Shown here one piece after another: positions 1-6,576 of a stretch of 15,356 bases of DNA. Location of the stretch: the NCBI GenBank assembly GCA_022776215.1, contig JALFIR010000057.1, forward strand, positions 1 through 15,356, read 5' to 3'. Numbering within the stretch: the stretch's first letter is position 1; each line of letters begins with the position of its first letter. This DNA is from Colivicinus sp022776215. Its GTDB lineage: Bacteria; Bacillota_I; Bacilli_A; Erysipelotrichales; Erysipelotrichaceae. The translations under genes and the position numbers were made by a program. The notes under the pieces were generated by a model that was given only the letters and a program-made list of their open reading frames with translations, made no database searches and had not been told where the DNA came from.

Positions 1-23
1 AATTAAATATTCACATATTAGAA

Positions 24-56
24 GAGCCGTGTGCTAGAAAATGGCAAGCACGGTTC
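24..56 (+). ncRNA. Group II intron domain V (catalytic hairpin)
   Basis: This 33-base hairpin has the standard domain V shape. The lower stem pairs GAGCCGTGT with GCACGGTTC and carries the AGC catalytic triad at 25-27. A two-base bulge (A46-A47) follows on the 3' strand, then an upper stem GCTA/TGGC capped by a GAAAA loop. Domain V binds the catalytic metal ions and is the most conserved part of these introns. The match in length, triad, bulge and loop makes the assignment firm. Confidence 0.9.
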
Positions 57-59
57 CGT

Positions 60-138
60 GAGGGGTAATCTCGACATTACCTAATCAAAATAAAAGTAAA
101 GAAAGTAAAGAGAAAGGAGTGTCGAGTGCCTACTCGAC
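60..138 (+). ncRNA. Group II intron domain VI with branch-point A132 and 3' splice site
   Basis: The base of the helix pairs G60-A61-G62 with C133-T134-C135 and G63-G64-G65 with T131-C130-C129, leaving A132 unpaired seven bases from the inferred intron end. This is the position of the branch-point adenosine in the well-studied Lactococcus intron Ll.LtrB. The helix continues with CTCGACATT (70-78) pairing to AGTGTCGAG (118-126) and CCT (80-82) pairing to AGG (115-117). The apical loop (about 83-114) is A/G-rich and holds two copies of a 9-base unit at 95-112. The distal strand contains AAAGGAG (113-119), which resembles a ribosome binding site but is mostly held in the helix. Confidence 0.8.
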
Positions 139-145
139 TGAAAAG

Positions 146-970
146 ATGAATATTTTAGAAATAAAAGATTTACATGTTAGTGTAAAAGATAAGGAAATCT
201 TAAAAGGAATAGATTTAGTAGTAAAAGAAGGAGAAATTCATGCCATCATGGGTCCAAATGGAAATGGTAAGTCAACACTTCTTCAAACTATTATGGGAAA
301 TCCTAATTATACAGTTACAGGTGGTTCTATCACTTTTAATGGCGAAGATGTTTTAAGCATGAGCGTTGATACTCGTAGTAAGAAGGGTTTATTCTTAGCT
401 CTTCAATATCCTCAAGAGATTGCAGGTGTTACTAATTCTGATTTCTTAAGAGCTGCCATTAATGCTAGAAGTGAGACTCCTATTTCTTTATTTAAATTTA
501 TTAAAGAAATCGATAAGGGCATCAAAGAATTAAAGATGAAAGAGGACTTAGCGCATCGTTTTGTCAATGATGGTTTTTCAGGTGGTGAAAAGAAGCGTAA
601 TGAGATCTTACAGATGATGATGCTAAAACCTTCAATTGCGATGTTAGATGAAATTGACTCAGGCCTTGATGTTGATGCGATTAAACTGGTTAGTGATGCG
701 ATTTTAAAGTTAAAAGAAGAAACAAATCTTGGCTTAATGGTTGTATCTCACTATGAAAGATTCTTTACTTCAATCAAGCCAACACATGCTCATGTTATCG
801 TAGATGGTAAGATTGTGATAGAAGGCGATAGTGAACTTGTTTATAAGATTGATAATGAAGGCTATGACTGGTTATATGATGAATTAAAGATTCAACCAGT
901 TAAGGAAAATAAACCATTAGTATATTCTCTTGGTACTTGTGCAAGAAACAGAAAGGCAAATAATGGCTAA
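146..970 (+). CDS. sufC: SufC, Fe-S cluster assembly ATPase
   Basis: SufC is the cytosolic ABC-type ATPase of the SufBCD scaffold; ATP hydrolysis drives the shape changes needed for cluster assembly on SufB-SufD. From the ATG at 146 the protein is 274 residues. It shows Walker A GPNGNGKS (about 36-43), a Q-loop glutamine near 87, signature FSGGEKKR (about 144-151), Walker B with SIAMLDEIDSGLD (about 163-175) and the switch histidine in SHYER (about 202). An in-frame GTG at 119 would add nine residues, but those codons lie inside intron domain VI, and SufC homologues start near MNILEIKDLHV. No good ribosome binding site precedes ATG 146 in the unspliced sequence; the 5' exon probably supplies it. 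A tail of roughly 29 residues follows the conserved core, ending in an 8-base overlap with sufD. Confidence 0.95.
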   Translation: MNILEIKDLHVSVKDKEILKGIDLVVKEGEIHAIMGPNGNGKSTLLQTIMGNPNYTVTGGSITFNGEDVLSMSVDTRSKKGLFLALQYPQEIAGVTNSDFLRAAINARSETPISLFKFIKEIDKGIKELKMKEDLAHRFVNDGFSGGEKKRNEILQMMMLKPSIAMLDEIDSGLDVDAIKLVSDAILKLKEETNLGLMVVSHYERFFTSIKPTHAHVIVDGKIVIEGDSELVYKIDNEGYDWLYDELKIQPVKENKPLVYSLGTCARNRKANNG

Positions 971-1700
971 GTTATATACTAATGTTGAAGGTACTTTAGA
1001 TATTGATCTTAAAGTTTCTGAAGTAATTACTATCGTTTTAAATAAGGACTTAGATATTAATTATCACTTTGAAGATGGTGATTATAAAGTCTTGGTTTTT
1101 AATAATGCAGACAAAGATATAACTTTAATTGAACAAGGTGAAGTAATTAATTCAAATGTTGAAATTAATTATTTAGATTTAAATAGATTCAATCTAAAAC
1201 ATCAAAATAAGATTGAAGTTAATGCTCATAGTGAATTAATTATTAATTCTACATATCTTGGTTGTAATGATAAGGACATTAAGTTTGACTTAATTAATAA
1301 GGAATGGGATTCTAAGGTTAATATTTCTAATAAGGTTGTTTGTCTAAATCAAGCAGACTTTAAAATGACTATTATTGGTAAGATTGTAAAGGGTGCTAAG
1401 AATTGTAAGTGCCATCAAAAGTCTAATTGTTTAACTTTTGAAGATCCTAAGAATTGCAAGGTTGAGCCAATCTTGTTGATTGATGAAAATGATGTAGAAG
1501 CTTCTCACTCATTATCATGTGGCACAATTGATGATGACGTCTTATTCTATATGAACTCTAGGGGCTTGGATAAGAAAGCTTCTTTAAGTTTATTACTTTT
1601 AAGTTATCTAATGCCTAGTGAGAATTTCTATGAAGGCTTTGAAAATGGGCTGGTCTTAAAAGAATTAGCTGAAAAGAAGGTTAGTGATTTATGCATGTAA
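963..1700 (+). CDS. sufD: SufD, Fe-S cluster assembly scaffold protein (short form)
   Basis: SufD pairs with SufB in the SufBC2D complex, where the nascent cluster forms at their interface. The protein is 245 residues, far shorter than E. coli SufD (about 420), and keeps mostly the beta-helix core and the C-terminal helical part. The conserved ENDVEASHSLSCG segment (about 175-187) includes H182, probably equivalent to the functional histidine of E. coli SufD, and is followed by the family pattern FYMNSRGL. Four cysteines (C148, C150, C156, C165) lie just before that block, with a fifth at C186. ATG 963 is preferred over an upstream TTG because AAAGG (952-956) sits six bases before it. It overlaps sufC by 8 bases and sufS by 10, suggesting translational coupling. 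Confidence 0.88.
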   Translation: MAKLYTNVEGTLDIDLKVSEVITIVLNKDLDINYHFEDGDYKVLVFNNADKDITLIEQGEVINSNVEINYLDLNRFNLKHQNKIEVNAHSELIINSTYLGCNDKDIKFDLINKEWDSKVNISNKVVCLNQADFKMTIIGKIVKGAKNCKCHQKSNCLTFEDPKNCKVEPILLIDENDVEASHSLSCGTIDDDVLFYMNSRGLDKKASLSLLLLSYLMPSENFYEGFENGLVLKELAEKKVSDLCM

Positions 1701-2899
1701 GAGATGATTTTCCTGTTATAAAAAATAATCCTGAAATTATTTATTTTGATTCAGGGGCTACTACCTTAAAACCAAAGTGTGTTATTGATGCCGTTAATGA
1801 ATTTTATATTACATCTACAAGTAATATTCATCGTGGTGATTATGATATTTCTTTTAATGTATCGAAGAAATATGATGGTGTTAGAGAAAAGTCAGCTAAG
1901 TTTTTAAACGCAAATAGAAAAGAAGAAATAGTCTTTACAAGTGGTTCCACTGCTTCGCTTAATATGGCAATAGAGGGTTTATCACATTTGTTTAATAAGG
2001 GTGATACGATTCTTACTACCTATTTAGAGCACGCTTCTAATATTCTTCCTATCTTTAGAGTTGCTAAGGAAAAGGAATTGAATGTTAAATATATTCCTTT
2101 AAATGAAGATGGAACATTTAACTTAGAAAACTATAAGAATTGTTTCGATACTAGCGTTAAGGCGGTATGTATTACCTATGTTTCAAATGTTTTAGGTTAT
2201 ATTAATCCGATTAAAGAAATTTGTGAGATAGCCCATGAAAATAATGCTTTGGTTCTAGTTGATGGTGCTCAAGCGGTACCTCATATTATAGTTGATGTGA
2301 AAGATATTGATTGTGATTTCTTATCATTCTCAGCCCATAAGATGTTAGGTCCAAGTGGTGTTGGTATATTATACGGTAAGTATGACTTACTTAAACAAAT
2401 GAATCCTATGTTTTTAGGAGGAGGCGCCAATGCTAGATTTGATAAAGATGGCAATGTCATTTTAAAGGAAGTGCCTGAAGTATTTGAAGCTGGTACCCCT
2501 AATATTGAAGGAGTCTTAGGCCTTGGTAGTGCCATTGATTATCTTGCAAGTATTGGTATGGTAAGGATCCAAGAATATGATAACTACTTAGTTAAGTATA
2601 TGATGGATAAGCTATGTAAATTGGATAATGTGGTAGTTTATAATCCAAATGCTGAGGTTGCGATTGTTTCGTTTAATGTCAAAGGTATCTTTGCCCAAGA
2701 TGTTGGTTCTTATTTAAATAAATATGGCATTTGTGTAAGAACAGGTAATCATTGTGCTAAGATTTTACATAATATCACAGGAATTGATCAAAGTATCCGT
2801 GCTAGCATGTATCTTTATAACACAACTGATGAGATTGATAGATTTGTTGAATTGATTAAGGAATGTACACTAGAAAAGTGTGTGGGAGCATTGTTATGA
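1691..2899 (+). CDS. sufS: SufS, cysteine desulfurase (group II)
   Basis: SufS is a PLP enzyme that converts L-cysteine to L-alanine and keeps the sulfur as a persulfide for transfer to SufU. The 402-residue length is normal for the family. The PLP lysine is K217 in SFSAHKMLGPSGVG, VDGAQAVPH (about 190-198) holds the aspartate that contacts the cofactor nitrogen, and the persulfide cysteine is C355 in RTGNHCAK. The N-terminus (RDDFPVI, then IIYFDSGATTLKP) is typical, supporting ATG 1691; AGAAGG (1675-1680) is a reasonable ribosome binding site. The neighbouring sufU indicates the Gram-positive SufS-SufU sulfur relay rather than SufS-SufE. Its TGA stop overlaps the sufU start as ATGA. Confidence 0.96.
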   Translation: MHVRDDFPVIKNNPEIIYFDSGATTLKPKCVIDAVNEFYITSTSNIHRGDYDISFNVSKKYDGVREKSAKFLNANRKEEIVFTSGSTASLNMAIEGLSHLFNKGDTILTTYLEHASNILPIFRVAKEKELNVKYIPLNEDGTFNLENYKNCFDTSVKAVCITYVSNVLGYINPIKEICEIAHENNALVLVDGAQAVPHIIVDVKDIDCDFLSFSAHKMLGPSGVGILYGKYDLLKQMNPMFLGGGANARFDKDGNVILKEVPEVFEAGTPNIEGVLGLGSAIDYLASIGMVRIQEYDNYLVKYMMDKLCKLDNVVVYNPNAEVAIVSFNVKGIFAQDVGSYLNKYGICVRTGNHCAKILHNITGIDQSIRASMYLYNTTDEIDRFVELIKECTLEKCVGALL

Positions 2900-3321
2900 T
2901 GGATGAACAATTTAAAAGAGAAATATTATTAGATCACTATCAAAATCCTCATAATAAGGGTCTTGTAGATGATGAAAGATATCATATGATACATAATGCG
3001 AGTGATTCATGTATTGATGATATTAAGGTCCAAATGTTGATTGAAGATGGCATCATCAAGGATGTACGTTTTGATGGTGTTGGTTGTACGATTTGTTTTG
3101 CGTCAACTTCTATTATGTCTGATTTGATTAAAGGAAAGAGTAAAGAAGAAGCTAAGTCAATTATTAATGAATATAAGAAGATGCTAAATGAAGAATCTTA
3201 TGATGAAAACGTACTAGAAGAGGCTAATGCCTTTGATACCCTATATAAACAAGCTAATCGTATTAAGTGTGGTACTATTGGCATTAAAGCGATGGAAGAG
3301 TTGATAGATAATTATGAGTAA
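2896..3321 (+). CDS. sufU: SufU, zinc-dependent sulfurtransferase
   Basis: SufU takes persulfide sulfur from SufS and passes it to the SufBCD scaffold. The 141-residue protein has the IscU-like fold and the SufU zinc ligands: C39 and D41 in SCIDD, C64 in GVGCTICF and C125 in RIKCGTIG. An additional cysteine, C67, sits three residues after C64, where I recall small residues in common homologues. The insertion between the second and third cysteines (about 80-115) is the region that separates SufU from IscU. Two ATG codons are adjacent (2896 and 2899); the first is used here because it forms the ATGA coupling with the sufS stop. An upstream in-frame start at 2863 lies within the sufS 3' end and is unlikely. 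Confidence 0.93.
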   Translation: MMDEQFKREILLDHYQNPHNKGLVDDERYHMIHNASDSCIDDIKVQMLIEDGIIKDVRFDGVGCTICFASTSIMSDLIKGKSKEEAKSIINEYKKMLNEESYDENVLEEANAFDTLYKQANRIKCGTIGIKAMEELIDNYE

Positions 3322-4717
3322 TCAAGATATTATTAAGAATCAAGAAGAGTATGCCTATGATTTTAAAGATGAGGATGTCTCTGTTTTTAAGACTACAAAG
3401 GGCTTAAATGAAGATGTTATTAGGGCTATTTCCAAGACTAAGGGTGAACCAGATTGGATGTTAGAGTATCGTCTAAAGGCTTACCATAAGTTTGTTGAGA
3501 TGCCTCTTCCTAAGTTTGGACCCGATTTAAGTGACATCGACTTTAATGATTTCACTTACTATATCAAACCATCTGATAAGGTAGAAAAGGATTGGGATAA
3601 GGTTCCTAAGACTATTAAGAATACTTTTGAGAAACTAAAGATTCCTGAGGCTGAACAGAAGTTTTTGGCTGGTGTTTCAACTCAATATGAATCTGAGGTT
3701 GTTTATCATAATATGCTTAAGGAGGTAGAAGAAAAGGGTGTTATTTTCTATGATACCGATACTGCCTTAAAACTATATCCTGATTTAGTAAAGGAATATT
3801 TTGGTACTGTTGTATCATATGCTGATAATAAGTTTGCAGCACTAAATGCGGCTGTATGGTCAGGTGGTTCATTTATCTACGTACCAAAGGGTGTGAGGCT
3901 AGATAAGCCACTACAATCTTATTTTAGAATTAATTCTGAATTGATGGGTCAATTTGAAAGAACCCTTATTATTTGTGATGAGGGGAGTGACCTACATTAT
4001 GTAGAAGGTTGTACAGCTCCTAAATATTCTAAAGATTCTTTACATGCAGCTACAGTTGAAATTATTGTTAAAAAGGATGCTAAGTGTCGTTATTCTACTG
4101 TACAAAACTGGTCTGATAATATCTTGAACCTAGTTACTAAGAGAACTTTGGTAGAAGAAAACGGTATTATGGAATGGATTGATGGCAATATTGGCTCTCA
4201 TTTAAATATGAAGTATCCATGTTGTGTCTTAAAGGGAAGAGGCGCTAAGGGTATTTGTGTTTCTATTGCGGTTGCTTCTCATAAACAGTTCCAGGATGCT
4301 GGTGCTAAGATGATTCATCTAGCCCCTGATACTTCTAGTACTATTATTTCTAAGTCTTTATGTAGAGTAGGTGGTAAGGTTAATTATCGTGGTAAGGTCT
4401 TGATTGGTGAAAAGGCTACTAATTCTAAGGCAAAGGTTGAATGTGATACCTTAATTTTGGACGATATATCTAGCTCTGATACAATTCCTACAAATATTGT
4501 GAAGAATAATTCAAGCACCATTGAACATGAGGCTACTGTATCTAAGATTAGTGAGGAACAACTTTTCTATCTAATGTCTCGTGGTCTTTCTTTAGAAGAT
4601 GCGACTCAAATGATTATCTTAGGATTTATTGAACCGTTTACTAAGGAATTACCTATGGAATATGCAGTTGAGTTGAATCAATTGTTGAAGATTAATATGA
4701 AGGGTTCTATTGGTTAG
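3314..4717 (+). CDS. sufB: SufB, Fe-S cluster assembly scaffold protein
   Basis: SufB is the main scaffold subunit of SufBC2D and accepts sulfur during cluster building. The 467-residue length is normal for Firmicutes. Recognisable blocks are KGEPDWMLEYRLKAY (about 43-57), VWSGGSFIYVPKGV (about 181-194), LHYVEGCTAP (about 227-236, with C233), EWIDGNIGSHLNMKYP (about 287-302), the DAGAKMIHLAPDTSS run (about 328-342) and the C-terminal block ending MKGSIG. The position matching the late essential cysteine of E. coli SufB is serine-rich (about 386-388), as I recall for Bacillus SufB, so it is not a defect. The gene overlaps sufU by 8 bases and is the last of the operon. Confidence 0.96.
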   Translation: MSNQDIIKNQEEYAYDFKDEDVSVFKTTKGLNEDVIRAISKTKGEPDWMLEYRLKAYHKFVEMPLPKFGPDLSDIDFNDFTYYIKPSDKVEKDWDKVPKTIKNTFEKLKIPEAEQKFLAGVSTQYESEVVYHNMLKEVEEKGVIFYDTDTALKLYPDLVKEYFGTVVSYADNKFAALNAAVWSGGSFIYVPKGVRLDKPLQSYFRINSELMGQFERTLIICDEGSDLHYVEGCTAPKYSKDSLHAATVEIIVKKDAKCRYSTVQNWSDNILNLVTKRTLVEENGIMEWIDGNIGSHLNMKYPCCVLKGRGAKGICVSIAVASHKQFQDAGAKMIHLAPDTSSTIISKSLCRVGGKVNYRGKVLIGEKATNSKAKVECDTLILDDISSSDTIPTNIVKNNSSTIEHEATVSKISEEQLFYLMSRGLSLEDATQMIILGFIEPFTKELPMEYAVELNQLLKINMKGSIG

Positions 4718-4734
4718 TTAGAATAAATTAATTT

Positions 4735-4765
4735 ATCGGTTGGTTGTAATAGCTAGCCGATTTTT
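4735..4765 (+). terminator. Rho-independent terminator of the suf operon
   Basis: An 11-bp stem pairs ATCGGTTGGTT (4735-4745) with AGCTAGCCGAT (4751-4761), including three G-U pairs. The loop is GTAAT, and the T-tract runs 4761-4765. It begins 18 bases after the sufB stop. The loop overlaps the -35 hexamer of the promoter for the following gene. Confidence 0.85.
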
Positions 4766-4773
4766 AATATAAT
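4744..4773 (+). promoter_or_regulatory. Likely sigma-A promoter for the membrane-protein / phosphoesterase pair
   Basis: A -35-like TTGTAA (4744-4749) and a perfect -10 TATAAT (4768-4773) are 18 bases apart. Transcription would start near 4780, leaving a leader of about 18 bases. That leader contains the ribosome binding site AGGGAG (4784-4789), eight bases before ATG 4798. The -35 lies inside the suf terminator hairpin, so the two signals share DNA. Confidence 0.6.
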
Positions 4774-4797
4774 TGCGTTAATTAGGGAGATTATTAT

Positions 4798-6576
4798 ATG
4801 TTTGATCGAAAACTTGCTAAGAAACAAGCGAAGGCTAAATTAAAGAAACATTATGTTATTTTTGTAGCTGCTTGTTTATTCGCATCTTTTATTGGTGCTA
4901 ATTTTGCGAAGTCTACAGCGATTGTTAAGAATGAAAAAACTTCAATCAATGTCATCCGTAATGATAATGAAACAAATGTTTTATATGATTTGTTGATGGG
5001 CGATGTAGAAAAGAGCCAAGAGCTTGTTGATAATACAAAATTAGAAGATGTTTATGTTGGTAATCTAGAAATAGGACATACTAAAGGAGTGTTTGCCACT
5101 ATTGCTTCTTCGATATCTACCGGATCTTTCTTGATTGTCATCTATAGAGCCATCAGTGGCTTTAGTCATGGTGGTGGTGTATGGGCTAAGATAGCAGTAG
5201 TATTTGCAGCATTATTCTTATCAACTGTCTTAGTGTTTGTGCGCAATGCATATCAAATAATTTATAGAAGAATCTTCTTAGAAGGCTATAAATATGATGA
5301 AGTAAAGGCTCCACGTTTCTTATTTATCTTTAGATGTCGTAAGGTATTGAATTCTATTTGGTGTGCCTTAAAAGTTGAAATCTTTTTATATTTATGGTGG
5401 TTTACAATCATTGGCGGCATTATTAAGTCTTGTTCCTATGCGATGGTTCCTTATATTGTGGCTGAAAATCCATCAATTAAGTCAAAGGATGCGATTAAAT
5501 TATCAAGAAATATGATGAATGGTCATAAATGGGAATACGTCAAGTGTCATTTAACTTTTGTGGGTTGGTTCTTGCTAGATATCGTTACCTTAGGTTTATC
5601 TGGTATTTTCTTTTCCAACCCATACATAGAGAGTTTTAATGTAGAATATTATGCTTATGTAAGGACTTTGGCAATTGAAAATAAGATTGAGGGCTACGAA
5701 TATTTAAATGATAAGTATTTATTTGAATTTGCATCTAAGAATGAATTATTAAAGGTCTATGGTGACTTATATAAGGATAAGACTATCGATGTAGCTTATC
5801 CTGAATATGGTAAGGTTGAAGGTTTCTTTGCGAAGAATTTTGGAGTAGTCCTTGATTATAATGAGAAGTCTAATCAATATAATGATGCCTTATTAGAGGA
5901 AGCACATTATGAACTTTATAAAGATATCTTTAATAATGAGGATTATCCAGATCGTTTATCTCCTCAAGATATAACGGAGAAATCAAGAAAAGATACTATT
6001 GTCTTAGCTAATAGACAATATAGCGTTTCAACATTACTTGTAATATTCTTTGCGCTTTCTTTTGTGGGTTGGCTTTGGGAAGTATCTTTACATCTATTAA
6101 ATGATGGAACTTTCGTTAATAGAGGGGTTTTACATGGACCATGGCTTCCAGTATATGGGTCTGGTGTTGTCTTGATTCTTATTATCTTATATCGTTTTAG
6201 AAAGAATATGGTTTCTGAATTCTGTAGTGCTGTTGTGCTTTGTGGTTTTGTCGAATACTATACATCGCTATTCTTGGAATTAACTCATGATGGTATGCGT
6301 TGGTGGGATTATACAGGTTATTTCTTAAACCTAAATGGTAGAATTTGCGCTGAAGGCTTGTTGGTGTTTGGACTTGGTGGTTGTGCAGCTGTCTATTTCT
6401 TGGCTCCAATGATTGATAACTTGTTAAAGAAGGCTAAGCCTAAATTGTTGAAAATAATTTGTGTTATTTTAGTACTTTGTTTTATAGGTGATAATATCTA
6501 TTCTCACTTTGTGCCAAATACAGGTGAGGGTATTACTAGTGATGTTGAACTAAATAGAAATGAGGAAGTATGTTAG
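4798..6576 (+). CDS. Integral membrane protein: DUF975-like domain fused to a PF06541 (CmpB-like) domain
   Basis: The function is unknown. The 592-residue protein has two membrane halves. Residues about 1-295 resemble DUF975: a basic N-terminus and TM near 17-37, TM segments near 97-117, 128-150 and 192-220, then the typical ENPSIKSKDAIKLSRNMMNG run and a further TM at about 251-272. A hydrophilic linker covers about 296-400. Residues about 408-575 resemble the family named 'putative ABC transporter permease' (PF06541), with SFVGWLWEVS, the FVNRGVLHGPWLPVYGSG block (about 439-456), FVEYYTS and WWDYTGYFLNLNGRIC (about 502-517), plus a last TM near 552-567. No ATPase is encoded nearby, so transport is not supported by context. 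It starts after a good ribosome binding site and overlaps the phosphoesterase gene by 7 bases, so the two products are probably made together. Confidence 0.8.
   Translation: MFDRKLAKKQAKAKLKKHYVIFVAACLFASFIGANFAKSTAIVKNEKTSINVIRNDNETNVLYDLLMGDVEKSQELVDNTKLEDVYVGNLEIGHTKGVFATIASSISTGSFLIVIYRAISGFSHGGGVWAKIAVVFAALFLSTVLVFVRNAYQIIYRRIFLEGYKYDEVKAPRFLFIFRCRKVLNSIWCALKVEIFLYLWWFTIIGGIIKSCSYAMVPYIVAENPSIKSKDAIKLSRNMMNGHKWEYVKCHLTFVGWFLLDIVTLGLSGIFFSNPYIESFNVEYYAYVRTLAIENKIEGYEYLNDKYLFEFASKNELLKVYGDLYKDKTIDVAYPEYGKVEGFFAKNFGVVLDYNEKSNQYNDALLEEAHYELYKDIFNNEDYPDRLSPQDITEKSRKDTIVLANRQYSVSTLLVIFFALSFVGWLWEVSLHLLNDGTFVNRGVLHGPWLPVYGSGVVLILIILYRFRKNMVSEFCSAVVLCGFVEYYTSLFLELTHDGMRWWDYTGYFLNLNGRICAEGLLVFGLGGCAAVYFLAPMIDNLLKKAKPKLLKIICVILVLCFIGDNIYSHFVPNTGEGITSDVELNRNEEVC

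Larger units (their letters stand above)
1..138 (+). mobile_element. Group II intron, 3' end (partial, runs off the left edge)
   Basis: This is the terminal part of a group II self-splicing intron and retroelement. Domain V is readable at 24-56 and domain VI at about 60-135, and the final bases CCTACTCGAC match the usual bacterial pattern of a bulged branch adenosine followed by six bases and the splice site. The inferred last intron base is C138, so the 3' exon begins at T139, seven bases before the sufC ATG. Bases 1-23 are AT-rich sequence between domain IV and domain V. The reverse transcriptase/maturase normally encoded in domain IV is not in the window, so it is unknown whether the element is complete or mobile. 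It lies in the same orientation as sufC, as it must if it is to splice out of that mRNA. The structural subclass was not assigned. Confidence 0.88.

Noticed and set aside
1..60. C-terminal end of the intron-encoded reverse transcriptase
   Set aside because: No readable maturase sequence is present. Bases from 24 on are domain V, and the 23 bases before it are too short and AT-rich to assign.
121..138. Stand-alone hairpin GTCGAGT/ACTCGAC as a regulatory element before sufC
   Set aside because: The perfect 7-bp repeat is striking, but the first arm pairs as well with 70-75 in a standard domain VI fold. The second arm holds the expected branch-point and splice-site sequence, so the intron explains it better.
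119..145. GTG start extending SufC by nine residues
   Set aside because: These codons fall inside intron domain VI, the ribosome binding site is misplaced, and the conserved SufC start is at 146.
2281..2535. Minus-strand open frame of 84 codons opposite sufS
   Set aside because: It lies opposite the catalytic core of SufS, with no family resemblance and no independent promoter evidence.
4464..4478. SufB apparently missing the essential C-terminal cysteine known from E. coli
   Set aside because: As I recall, Bacillus-type SufB also has Ser/Thr in this stretch, so it is a lineage feature and not a broken active site.
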